NCBI GenBank assembly: GCA_023458055.1
Contig: JAEXAW010000100.1
Location: forward strand, 1-36,597
Length of the DNA: 36,597 bases
Direction: 5' to 3'
Source of the DNA: Pseudomonadota bacterium
GTDB lineage: Bacteria > Pseudomonadota > Alphaproteobacteria > Sphingomonadales > Sphingomonadaceae
Position 1 is the first letter of the stretch. The number at the start of each line of letters is the position of its first letter. The translations under genes and the position numbers were made by a program. The notes below the pieces were generated by a model, which did not search any database, was not told the DNA's origin, and worked only from the letters and a program-made list of their open reading frames with translations. Of the stretch, positions 4,579-12,323 are shown one piece after another.

Positions 4579-7551
4579 TCACAACATCCCCCTCAAATAC
4601 GCCCCCGTAAAACTCCGCGCATTCTCCGCCACCTGCTCCGGTGTCCCTTCGGCCACCACCTCGCCGCCTTTCACGCCGCCTTCGGGTCCCATGTCGATGA
4701 TCCAGTCGGCGGTTTTGATGACGTCGAGGTTGTGTTCGATCACCACGACGCTGTTGCCTTGTTCGACCAGCGCGTGGAGGACTTCCAGCAATTTGCGCAC
4801 GTCTTCGAAATGCAAGCCCGTGGTGGGTTCGTCCAAGATGTAGAGTGTGTTGCCAGTGGCGCGGCGGGAGAGTTCCTTGGCTAATTTGACGCGTTGGGCT
4901 TCGCCGCCGCTCAAGGTGGTCGCCTGTTGGCCGACCTTGATATAGCCGAGGCCAACCTCTGCCAACATCGCCATTTTGTCGCGGATCGGCGGCACGGCCT
5001 TGAAGAATTCGACCGCATCCTCGACCGTCATGTCGAGCACGTCGGCGATGGATTTGCCCTTGAACTTCACCTCGAGCGTTTCGCGGTTGTAGCGTTGCCC
5101 GTGACATTCCTCGCACGTCACATAGACGTCGGGGAGGAAGTGCATCTCGATCTTGATGACGCCGTCGCCCTGGCATTTTTCGCAGCGCCCGCCCTTGACG
5201 TTGAACGAAAAGCGCCCCGGCTTATAGCCGCGCGCCGCGCTTTCGGGGAGCCCTGCGAACCAATCGCGGATATTGGTGAAAGCGCCCGTATAGGTCGCCG
5301 GATTACTGCGCGGGGTGCGGCCGATGGGCGACTGGTCAATGTCAATCACCTTGTCGAGATGCTCAAGTCCGGTGACCTTGTCGTGCGGCCCCGCGATGAT
5401 GCGCGCGCCGTTGAGCGTGCGCGCGGCGGCGGCATAAAGCGTGTCGATAGTAAAGCTCGACTTGCCGGACCCCGACACGCCGGTGATGCAGGTGAAGGTG
5501 CCGAGCGGGATCGACGCGGTCACGCCATCCAGATTATTGGCGCGCGCGCCATGGACGGTGAGCTTCTTGCCCGATCCCTTGCGGCGTTTCGCGGGCACCG
5601 CAATCTCGCGCTTGCCGGTGAGATAATCGGCGGTGAGGCTGTTCTTTGCCTTGAGAATTTTCGGGAGCGTGCCTTCCGCAACGATGGTCCCGCCATGGAC
5701 ACCCGCGCCGGGCCCCATATCGACGATATAATCCGCCGCGCGGATCGCATCTTCGTCATGCTCGACCACGATCACCGTGTTGCCAAGGTCGCGCAGGCGT
5801 TTCAGCGTTACGAGCAGGCGGTCATTGTCGCGCTGGTGAAGCCCGATCGAGGGTTCGTCGAGCACATAAAGCACGCCGGAAAGCCCGCTGCCGATCTGGC
5901 TCGCGAGCCGGATGCGCTGGCTCTCACCGCCGGAAAGCGTGCCGCTGGTGCGGTTGAGGTTGAGATAATCGAGCCCGACATTGTTGAGGAAGCCGAGACG
6001 CTCAATGATTTCCTTCAAGATCGGCGCAGCGATCTGGCGCTGTTGTTCGGTGAGCGGCGATTTTTCCGCCTGCAAGGCGGTGAACCAGCCGAGCGCATCG
6101 ACCACCGAGCGGCGGGTGGAGATGCTGATATCCTCGCCCGCTATCTTGACCGCGAGCGGTTCAGGGCGGAGGCGCGCGCCATGGCAGGTCTCGCACGGTT
6201 GCGGGGTTTGATATTGCGAGAGCTCCTCGCGCATCCACGCGCTGTCGGTCTGGAGGAGGCGGCGGTGGAGATTGCCCATAACGCCCTCGAACGGCTTTTT
6301 GACCTCATAGCTTTTGCGGCCATCAACGAAGCGCAAAGTGACTGGCTTGCCGCCGGTGCCGTGGAGAATGATAAGCTGTTGTTCGGGGAGGAGGTCGCGC
6401 CAGGGTGTATCAAGGTCAAACCCATATTCGCGCGCAAGGCTCCCCAACACCTGCATATAATAAGGCGAAGGCGGGTTGGATTTGGCCCAGGGGACGATGG
6501 CGCCTTTTTTGAGGCTGAGCGCTTCATTGGGGACGACCAGTTCGGGGTCGAACTCCAGTTTTTCGCCCAGCCCGTCGCAAGCCGGACACGCGCCTTGCGG
6601 GGCGTTGAAGGAGAAAAGGCGCGGTTCAATCTCGGCAATTGTGAAGCCGGAGACGGGGCAGGCGAATTTTTCAGAAAAGACGATGCGGTTGGCGGGGATG
6701 CCAGCACCCTTCAAATTCCCCTCCCGCTCGCGGAAGGGGTTAGGGGTGGGGTTGGTTTCCTTGGAGGTGCCAGGGGCAGCCCCACCCCCAGCCCCTTCCG
6801 CGAGCGGGAGGGGAGCTAGTTCTGCCACCGTCCCGTCTGCCAGATCCACATAAGCCAGGCCTTCCGCCAGCTTGAGCGCAGTTTCGAAACTATCCGCCAG
6901 CCGCGTTTCCGCGCCTTCGCGCACGACCGCGCGGTCGACCACGACCTCGATGTCATGCTTATATTTCTTGTCGAGCGCGGGCGCTTCTTCGATTTCGTAA
7001 AATTCACCGTCGATGCGGACGCGGGTAAAGCCCGCTTTCTGCCATTCGGCGAGTTCCTTGCGATATTCGCCTTTACGTCCGCGTACCACGGGGGCGAGCA
7101 GGTAAAAGCGCGTGCCTTCGGGAAGCGCCATCACGCGGTCGACCATCTGGCTGACGGTCTGCGCGGAGATGGGCTCGCCGGTCACGGGGCTATAAGGCAC
7201 CCCCACGCGCGCCCAGAGGAGGCGCATATAATCGTAAATCTCGGTCACCGTGGCAACGGTCGAGCGCGGGTTGCGGCTCGTCGTTTTCTGCTCGATGCTG
7301 ATGGCGGGCGAAAGGCCGTCAATATGTTCGACGTCCGGCTTTTGCATCATTTCCAGAAACTGGCGCGCATAGGCCGAGAGCGACTCAACATAGCGCCGCT
7401 GCCCCTCGGCATAGATGGTATCAAAGGCAAGGCTCGACTTGCCTGAGCCGGAAAGGCCCGTGATAACAATCAGTTTGTCGCGCGGCAGTTCAACGTCAAC
7501 GCCCTTGAGATTATGCTCACGCGCGCCTTTAACTTTAATATGAGTTAGCAT
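4579..7551 (-). CDS. uvrA: Excinuclease ABC subunit A
   Basis: A 990-residue UvrA, the ABC-type ATPase that finds bulky DNA damage and loads UvrB in nucleotide excision repair. Both nucleotide-binding domains are complete: Walker A GLSGSGKS at residues 32-39 and GVSGSGKSS in the second half, two LSGGE signatures (TLSGGESQRIRLA, TLSGGEAQRVKLA) and two Walker B stretches. The zinc modules are present (CPACDGLG; CEKCQGDG with CEECHGQR), although the first begins CPVSG, with Ser in place of the second Cys. The start at 7551 matches the family ('MLTHIKVKGAREHNLKG'); the ATG at 7572 lies inside the LexA box. Residues about 247-278 are encoded by a palindromic repeat inserted in frame. The gene should be SOS-induced. 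Confidence 0.97.
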   Translation of the reverse strand: MLTHIKVKGAREHNLKGVDVELPRDKLIVITGLSGSGKSSLAFDTIYAEGQRRYVESLSAYARQFLEMMQKPDVEHIDGLSPAISIEQKTTSRNPRSTVATVTEIYDYMRLLWARVGVPYSPVTGEPISAQTVSQMVDRVMALPEGTRFYLLAPVVRGRKGEYRKELAEWQKAGFTRVRIDGEFYEIEEAPALDKKYKHDIEVVVDRAVVREGAETRLADSFETALKLAEGLAYVDLADGTVAELAPLPLAEGAGGGAAPGTSKETNPTPNPFREREGNLKGAGIPANRIVFSEKFACPVSGFTIAEIEPRLFSFNAPQGACPACDGLGEKLEFDPELVVPNEALSLKKGAIVPWAKSNPPSPYYMQVLGSLAREYGFDLDTPWRDLLPEQQLIILHGTGGKPVTLRFVDGRKSYEVKKPFEGVMGNLHRRLLQTDSAWMREELSQYQTPQPCETCHGARLRPEPLAVKIAGEDISISTRRSVVDALGWFTALQAEKSPLTEQQRQIAAPILKEIIERLGFLNNVGLDYLNLNRTSGTLSGGESQRIRLASQIGSGLSGVLYVLDEPSIGLHQRDNDRLLVTLKRLRDLGNTVIVVEHDEDAIRAADYIVDMGPGAGVHGGTIVAEGTLPKILKAKNSLTADYLTGKREIAVPAKRRKGSGKKLTVHGARANNLDGVTASIPLGTFTCITGVSGSGKSSFTIDTLYAAAARTLNGARIIAGPHDKVTGLEHLDKVIDIDQSPIGRTPRSNPATYTGAFTNIRDWFAGLPESAARGYKPGRFSFNVKGGRCEKCQGDGVIKIEMHFLPDVYVTCEECHGQRYNRETLEVKFKGKSIADVLDMTVEDAVEFFKAVPPIRDKMAMLAEVGLGYIKVGQQATTLSGGEAQRVKLAKELSRRATGNTLYILDEPTTGLHFEDVRKLLEVLHALVEQGNSVVVIEHNLDVIKTADWIIDMGPEGGVKGGEVVAEGTPEQVAENARSFTGAYLRGML
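6718..6813. repeat. Palindromic repeat inserted in frame inside uvrA
   Basis: A 96-bp imperfect palindrome. The left arm begins CCCTCCCGCTCGCGGAAGGG and continues TTAGGGGTGGGG; the reverse complement of the right arm begins CCCTCCCGCTCGCGGAAGGG and continues CTGGGGGTGGGG. The length is a multiple of three and the reading frame used by uvrA has no stop, so it is translated as a Pro/Gly/Glu-rich loop just before the first zinc module. Related copies lie in valS (10668-10767) and between genes (21198-21348, 27832-27963). Confidence 0.9.
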
Positions 7552-7563
7552 AGGAAAAGGCTT

Positions 7564-7578
7564 GTTCCACATTTGTTC
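7564..7578 (-). promoter_or_regulatory. LexA (SOS) box of uvrA
   Basis: GTTC-N7-GTTC occurs exactly (GTTC at 7564-7567 and 7575-7578, seven bases between), reading GAAC-N7-GAAC on the uvrA strand. This is the established alphaproteobacterial LexA site. It ends 12 bases before the uvrA start at 7551 and covers the alternative ATG at 7572, which argues for the shorter start. Confidence 0.85.
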
Positions 7579-7698
7579 TGATGATGCAAGCGGGCGCGGA
7601 TGCGCGGCTCAGGTCCGCGTTGCAGATGGGATCACGCACCCACGGAAACAACCCCCGCGCTCAAGCGTATAGGAATTTGAGTTTTATCAGGAGGGATT

Positions 7699-8232
7699 AT
7701 GGGGTCGCGTTTCGCGCTGATATTGGTTGCCGCAACATTGCTGGTGTCGGGCTGCGGTGATAATAAGGATGATGCGGTGCTGGAAGGCAAAGGCACGCCG
7801 ACCACCGAAAAGGAAATTGTCGTCGAAACGGGCACCAAGACCCAGCCACCCTTGGTGATTGACGATAAGGGAAATCCCATCCTCAATGACGATGGCACGC
7901 CCAAGGTGGCGGGCGACAAGCCGGGTCCCGATTATCGCGGCAAGCTCCCCGAACGGTTTGAAGGCGCATGGGCGATCAACGCCAAGGATTGCGAACGCGG
8001 TTCAGGCGAAACCCGCATCCGTGTCGGCCCGCATAGCGTCGTCTTTTATGAATCCGAAGCGCGGGTCACGAAAATCGAAAATGTCGGCGCGACCACCATT
8101 GCCGATATGGAGATCAAGGCCGAGGGCGAAACGCTCGAGGAGCAGCATAAATTCTCGCTCTCCGCTGACGGGAGCATGCTCAACTATGATCGCGGCGGGC
8201 AGATTTACCGCTATGGGCGCTGCGCGTTATGA
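7699..8232 (+). CDS. Predicted lipoprotein of unknown function
   Basis: A 177-residue predicted lipoprotein. The signal peptide 'MGSRFALILVAATLLVSGC' ends in the lipobox LVSGC, with Cys19 as the acylated residue; the next residue is Gly and then Asp, so final sorting is not certain. A linker rich in Thr, Lys and Asp follows, then a domain of about 100 residues with 'FEGAWAINAKDCERGSGETR' and a 'YRYGRC' end, resembling small stress-type lipoproteins, but no named family is claimed. The start has an excellent AGGAGGG four bases upstream. It is divergent from uvrA, with a 126-base gap. It converges on the APP1-type gene, overlapping its end by six bases. Confidence 0.8.
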   Translation: MGSRFALILVAATLLVSGCGDNKDDAVLEGKGTPTTEKEIVVETGTKTQPPLVIDDKGNPILNDDGTPKVAGDKPGPDYRGKLPERFEGAWAINAKDCERGSGETRIRVGPHSVVFYESEARVTKIENVGATTIADMEIKAEGETLEEQHKFSLSADGSMLNYDRGGQIYRYGRCAL

Positions 8233-9369
8233 TGTGACCTGGCCCGCATCGACCGCCTTGGCGGCTTCGGCGGGCTTCATCAGGTCGAGCGTTTGGGTGA
8301 GCGCAATCGCATCGTCAAAGCCTGAGCCGCACCAGACAGGCGTTCCGGCATCGCGGATCGCAATCAGCAGGTCCGCCTTGGCGCCCGCCTCGCAGCTTTG
8401 GTTGACGTCGCGGATATAAACAGCGCCGATGCGGCCCGGGTGGGTTTCGACAACCTCGGCGTAGATTTCGACGTCATCCTGTCCATTGTCGCCGATCAGT
8501 AGGAATTTCTGCTCGGGATAAAATTCGAGGATCGTGTTGATCGCATCAAGCTTATGGTCGGCGTGCGCGGTGTCGATGAACTTGTCGACCTCAAGACCAT
8601 AATCTTTGAGGAACATCGGCCCGTGGGGAATCTGCTGCTTCTCCATGAAGCTGGTAAGGAAGCCATAGAGATTCCACGGGCTTGACGAGACATAGAAGAA
8701 GGGCCGGGTGGGCGCCTTATAATCGCCCGCGATGGTCCGGTAGAGATTGCCCGCACCCGGCACCGCGATGCGGTCCTCGACCTGGTCAACCAGAATCTTG
8801 CGCCAGTTTTTCGCAAAATTTTGCGCCCCGGTTTCGATGATAGTATCGTCAATATCCGATATGATTGCCCATGCGCGGTCGGTTCCGGCAGAAAGAACCG
8901 GGATGGTCGCCGGGCCATGATCGTGGCGGTCATCGGCGAGCCGCATGGTGACCGCCTCCCAGCGCGTCTTGTCGTCAACCGGCGGGGGCGCGGCGACCTC
9001 GAAGCTCACATAGCCTTCCTCGTCGCTCGCGCCATAATAGGTCTTGCCCCAAGCCTCCAGGATCACATGGACGCGCGCCAGTTCGTGGCTGTTATAAAGC
9101 CGGTACATGGCGTGCATCTTGGTGAGGGTAGAGGAGGGCGCGCCCTTGATTTTCGGCTTGCGCACGATCCGCGCCTTGACCCGCGCGCTGTACGCATTGC
9201 GGTATCCGGCGAAACCCATGATGAGCGGTTCGATCCGGTCGGGGTGATCGTCCGACAGGAGGCGGCTGAGCTTTTCGAGATCATTTTCCAGCTCGACCGC
9301 CATCGAGCGGCCAAAGCGTTTGAAGAAATCACGGATGGAGGAAGGCGTGGGCGCTGGGGCGTCTGACAT
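8227..9369 (-). CDS. APP1-type phosphatidate phosphatase (DUF2183)
   Basis: A 380-residue protein with the APP1 catalytic domain (DUF2183), a HAD-superfamily phosphatase named after yeast App1, which removes phosphate from phosphatidic acid. The HAD motif I is clear: 'AWAIISDIDDTIIETGAQN' (DxDxT) around residue 170. 'FFYVSSSPWNLYGFL' supplies motif II, and 'KFLLIGDNGQDDVEIYAEV' the late acidic motif. The N-terminal 160 residues are the accessory region usual in bacterial members. No signal peptide is visible, so it is probably cytoplasmic or membrane-peripheral. The bacterial substrate is not established. The start at 9369 follows the family ('MSDAPAPTP') but has only a weak ribosome-binding site. 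Confidence 0.9.
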   Translation of the reverse strand: MSDAPAPTPSSIRDFFKRFGRSMAVELENDLEKLSRLLSDDHPDRIEPLIMGFAGYRNAYSARVKARIVRKPKIKGAPSSTLTKMHAMYRLYNSHELARVHVILEAWGKTYYGASDEEGYVSFEVAAPPPVDDKTRWEAVTMRLADDRHDHGPATIPVLSAGTDRAWAIISDIDDTIIETGAQNFAKNWRKILVDQVEDRIAVPGAGNLYRTIAGDYKAPTRPFFYVSSSPWNLYGFLTSFMEKQQIPHGPMFLKDYGLEVDKFIDTAHADHKLDAINTILEFYPEQKFLLIGDNGQDDVEIYAEVVETHPGRIGAVYIRDVNQSCEAGAKADLLIAIRDAGTPVWCGSGFDDAIALTQTLDLMKPAEAAKAVDAGQVTS

Positions 9370-9382
9370 GAAGGCAGAACGG

Positions 9383-9412
9383 GCGGGGCGGGGGAGGGTT
9401 CCCCCGCCCCGC
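9383..9412. terminator. Strong GC hairpin between valS and the APP1-type gene
   Basis: Perfect 12-base arms, GCGGGGCGGGGG (9383-9394) and CCCCCGCCCCGC (9401-9412), around six bases. It lies in the 79-base gap after valS, just before the APP1-type start, on the shared strand. It lacks a T run, so it may work as an attenuator, an mRNA-stabilising 3' end or a factor-dependent stop. Confidence 0.5.
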
Positions 9413-9448
9413 TAGCATTGCCTGCTGACCGTCATGCTGGAGTTGAGA

Positions 9449-12265
9449 TTACCCCAATCGCTCCAGCGCCGACTTCAACCGCTCCGCTTCAGCGGATTTT
9501 TCGGCGTGATCGGCGCGGGCCTTTTCAACCGCTTCCGGCTTGGCTTTTTCGACAAAGGCCGGATTGGCGAGGCGACCCTCAAGTGATTTTGCTTCCTTTG
9601 CCGCTGCTTCCAGCGCCTTGGCAAGGCGGGTCTTTTCGGCGGCAATGTCAATGATGCCTTCAAGCGGGATCACGACTTCAACGCCTTGTGCGACAAATTG
9701 CAGGAAAGCGCCTTCGGGCGGCGCGCCGAAGTTGACCGGCGAGAGGCGGGCCACGCGGTCGAGCGTGGTCAGCTTGGGTTCGACCGTGGCGCGCTGGCTT
9801 TCATCGGGGAACCATGCGGCGAGTTTTGCACCCGGCGCGATACCGAGCTCATTCTTGGCCCCGCGCACATCGCTGGTCAATTTGATGAGCCATTCCACTT
9901 CGCCTTTGGCGGCCGTATCAACTTCGGCCTTGGGCTTCGGCCATTGGGCGAGGATCAAATCATAAGGCCGCGTCGAGCCTTCGCTGGCTGCCATAGCGTG
10001 CCACAATTCTTCAGTGATGAACGGCATGAAGGGGTGGAGCATGACCAAAATCTGGTCGATCACCCAGCCCGCGACTTTGCGCGTTTCATCGTCGATCTGG
10101 CCTTTGATAAGTTCCAGATACCAGTCGCAAAACTGGTCCCAGACGAAATGATAGATCGCGTTGGCGGCTTCATCGAAACGCAGGTCGGCGAGTGCCTTGT
10201 CGAGCGCCGCGACCGTTTCCACAACCTCGCCGATGATCCAGCGGTTGACGGGGAGGTTTGCCCCCGGCGCGGCGATGCTGTGCGATGCGCCGATGCCGTT
10301 CGATTGCGCAAAGCGGCACGCGTTCCACAGCTTGGTCGCAAAGTTGCGATAGCCTTCGACGCGGCGTTCATCCATCTTGATGTCGCGGCCCTGGCTTTCC
10401 ATCGCGGCCATGAAAAAGCGCAGCGCGTCCGCGCCATAGCGGTCGATGAGGCCGAGCGGATCGACGACATTGCCCTTGGACTTGGACATTTTCTGCCCAT
10501 CGGCGGCGCGGACAAGGCCGTGCAGATAGAGCTTGCGCCACGGCACTTCGCCGAGGAAATGCATTCCCTGCATCGCCATGCGCGCATCCCAGAAGAACAG
10601 GATGTCAAAGCCGGAAATGAGGAGGTCATTCGGGTAATGGCGGGCGAGGAGATTGGAGGTTGGTAAGCCCCTCCCCTTCAGGGGAGGGGTTGGGGTGGGG
10701 ACTGTCAAACTGTCACTGCGCTCGCGGACAGCCACCACCCCTAGCCCCTCGCCTGAAGGGGAGGGGGACTCATCCGGCCAACCCAAGGTCGCAAACGGCC
10801 ACAGCGCGGAGGAGAACCAGGTGTCGAGGACGTCCGGGTCGCGGGTCAGAGACTTGCCGCCAGCAAGCGCCTGTGCGGCAGCCTCATCCTCGGCCACATA
10901 AGGATTGCCGTCCTCGTCATACCACGCCGGTATCTGGTGCCCCCACCAAAGCTGCCGCGAAATCGTCCAGGGCTGGATATTTTCCATCCAGTGGAAAAAG
11001 GTCTTCTCCCAAGTCTTCGGGACAATCTCGATGCGGCCGTCGCGCACCGCTTGCATCGGCGCTTGGGCGAGTTTTTCGGCATCAACATACCATTGGTCGG
11101 TGAGCCAGGGTTCGACCACCACGCCGCCGCGGTCGCCGAACGGGGTCTGGATGGTGCGCGGCTCAAAATCGGCCTCTATCTCGTTGCCCTCTTTGTCCTT
11201 GGTCACATGCGGGATGAGGAAGCCCGGTTCCTTCATCCGGGCGACCACAAGATCGCGCGCCTCAAACCGGTCGAGGCCGACAAATTCTTGCGGCACCAGG
11301 CCATCGGCGGTTTGCACGACGCGAGCCTCCGCATCGAGCATATTGAGCATCTCGCCGGGCTTCATGCCCGCCCGCTTGCCCACCTCGAAGTCGTTGAAAT
11401 CATGCCCCGGCGTGATCTTGACCACGCCCGATCCCAGTTCCGGGTCGGCATGCTCGTCGGCGACCACCTTGAAGCGGCGCCCCGTAATCGGCTGGAGAAT
11501 ATCCTTGCCGACGACGCTCGCATAACGGGCATCTTCGGGGTTCACCGCGACCGCCATATCGGCAAGCATGGTTTCGGGGCGCGTGGTCGCGACCACCAGA
11601 TAATCTTTGCCATCCGCGGTGGTGACGCCGTCGGCAAGCGGATATTTGAAATGCCAGAAGCCGCCCTTGACCTCGCGCGTTTCCACCTCAAGGTCGGAGA
11701 TCGCGGTCTTGAGCTTCGGGTCCCAGTTGACCAGCCGCTTGTCGCGATAGATCAGCCCCTGATTGTAAAGGTCGACAAATACCTTGACCACCGCGCGGGT
11801 GAAATGCGGGTCCATGGTGAACTGTTCACGGCTCCAGTCCATTGAACAGCCAAGGCGGCGGAGCTGGCGCGTGATGGTGCCGCCTGACTCTTCCTTCCAC
11901 TCCCAGACCTTGTCGATAAACTGATCGCGGGTGTAGTTGGTGCGCTTATCCTGAGAGGCTTCCAGCTGGCGTTCGACCACCATCTGCGTCGCGATCCCCG
12001 CATGGTCGGTGCCGACCACCCACAAAGCATCCTTGCCGCGCAGCCGCTCATAGCGGATCATGATGTCCTGGAGCGTATTGTCAAGCGCATGGCCGATATG
12101 GAGCGAACCCGTCACGTTCGGCGGCGGGTTGACGATAGTATAAGGCTCCGCATCCGGGCGCTCCGGACGGAAGGCTCCCGTTTTTTCCCAATGCTTGTAC
12201 CAGCGCGCTTCAATCGACGCGGGATCAAAAGTCTTGGCGAGTTCAGTTTTGGTCGGCTCAGTCAT
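9449..12265 (-). CDS. valS: Valyl-tRNA synthetase
   Basis: A 938-residue class I synthetase that charges tRNA-Val. Motifs: 'PPPNVTGSLHIGHAL' with HIGH at residues 56-59, the CP1 editing domain (residues about 200-430), 'FDILFFWDARM', and 'GQKMSKSKGNVVDP' with KMSKS from residue 592. It has the anticodon-binding region and the C-terminal coiled coil ('EKTRLAKALEAAAKEAKSLE'). The start at 12265 is chosen on family alignment ('MTEPTKTELAKTFDP') with AGGGG upstream. Residues about 500-533, between 'LGWPDE' and 'ARHYPNDLLISGF', are encoded by an in-frame palindromic repeat; the family normally has only a short link at this place. The catalytic motifs are intact, so the enzyme is expected to work. 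Confidence 0.97.
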   Translation of the reverse strand: MTEPTKTELAKTFDPASIEARWYKHWEKTGAFRPERPDAEPYTIVNPPPNVTGSLHIGHALDNTLQDIMIRYERLRGKDALWVVGTDHAGIATQMVVERQLEASQDKRTNYTRDQFIDKVWEWKEESGGTITRQLRRLGCSMDWSREQFTMDPHFTRAVVKVFVDLYNQGLIYRDKRLVNWDPKLKTAISDLEVETREVKGGFWHFKYPLADGVTTADGKDYLVVATTRPETMLADMAVAVNPEDARYASVVGKDILQPITGRRFKVVADEHADPELGSGVVKITPGHDFNDFEVGKRAGMKPGEMLNMLDAEARVVQTADGLVPQEFVGLDRFEARDLVVARMKEPGFLIPHVTKDKEGNEIEADFEPRTIQTPFGDRGGVVVEPWLTDQWYVDAEKLAQAPMQAVRDGRIEIVPKTWEKTFFHWMENIQPWTISRQLWWGHQIPAWYDEDGNPYVAEDEAAAQALAGGKSLTRDPDVLDTWFSSALWPFATLGWPDESPSPSGEGLGVVAVRERSDSLTVPTPTPPLKGRGLPTSNLLARHYPNDLLISGFDILFFWDARMAMQGMHFLGEVPWRKLYLHGLVRAADGQKMSKSKGNVVDPLGLIDRYGADALRFFMAAMESQGRDIKMDERRVEGYRNFATKLWNACRFAQSNGIGASHSIAAPGANLPVNRWIIGEVVETVAALDKALADLRFDEAANAIYHFVWDQFCDWYLELIKGQIDDETRKVAGWVIDQILVMLHPFMPFITEELWHAMAASEGSTRPYDLILAQWPKPKAEVDTAAKGEVEWLIKLTSDVRGAKNELGIAPGAKLAAWFPDESQRATVEPKLTTLDRVARLSPVNFGAPPEGAFLQFVAQGVEVVIPLEGIIDIAAEKTRLAKALEAAAKEAKSLEGRLANPAFVEKAKPEAVEKARADHAEKSAEAERLKSALERLG
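10668..10767. repeat. Palindromic repeat inserted in frame inside valS
   Basis: About 100 bp. The left arm begins CCCCTCCCCTTCAGGGGAGG and ends TTGGGGTGGGG; the right arm read backwards begins CCCCCTCCCCTTCAGGCGAG and ends CTAGGGGTGGTGG. The middle holds a further small palindrome (GACTGTC region). It is the same family as the copy in uvrA and is translated as a Ser/Pro/Gly-rich loop in the synthetase. Confidence 0.88.
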
Positions 12266-12323
12266 AGCCGAACCCCTTACCCAATGCGCGCGACGGCGCA
12301 AGGGGGAAGGGGTGGCCTAATCT

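Noticed and set aside
4894..6819. 641-codon plus-strand frame opposite uvrA
   Set aside because: It is the antisense shadow of uvrA; high GC removes stops, and the translation has no family features.
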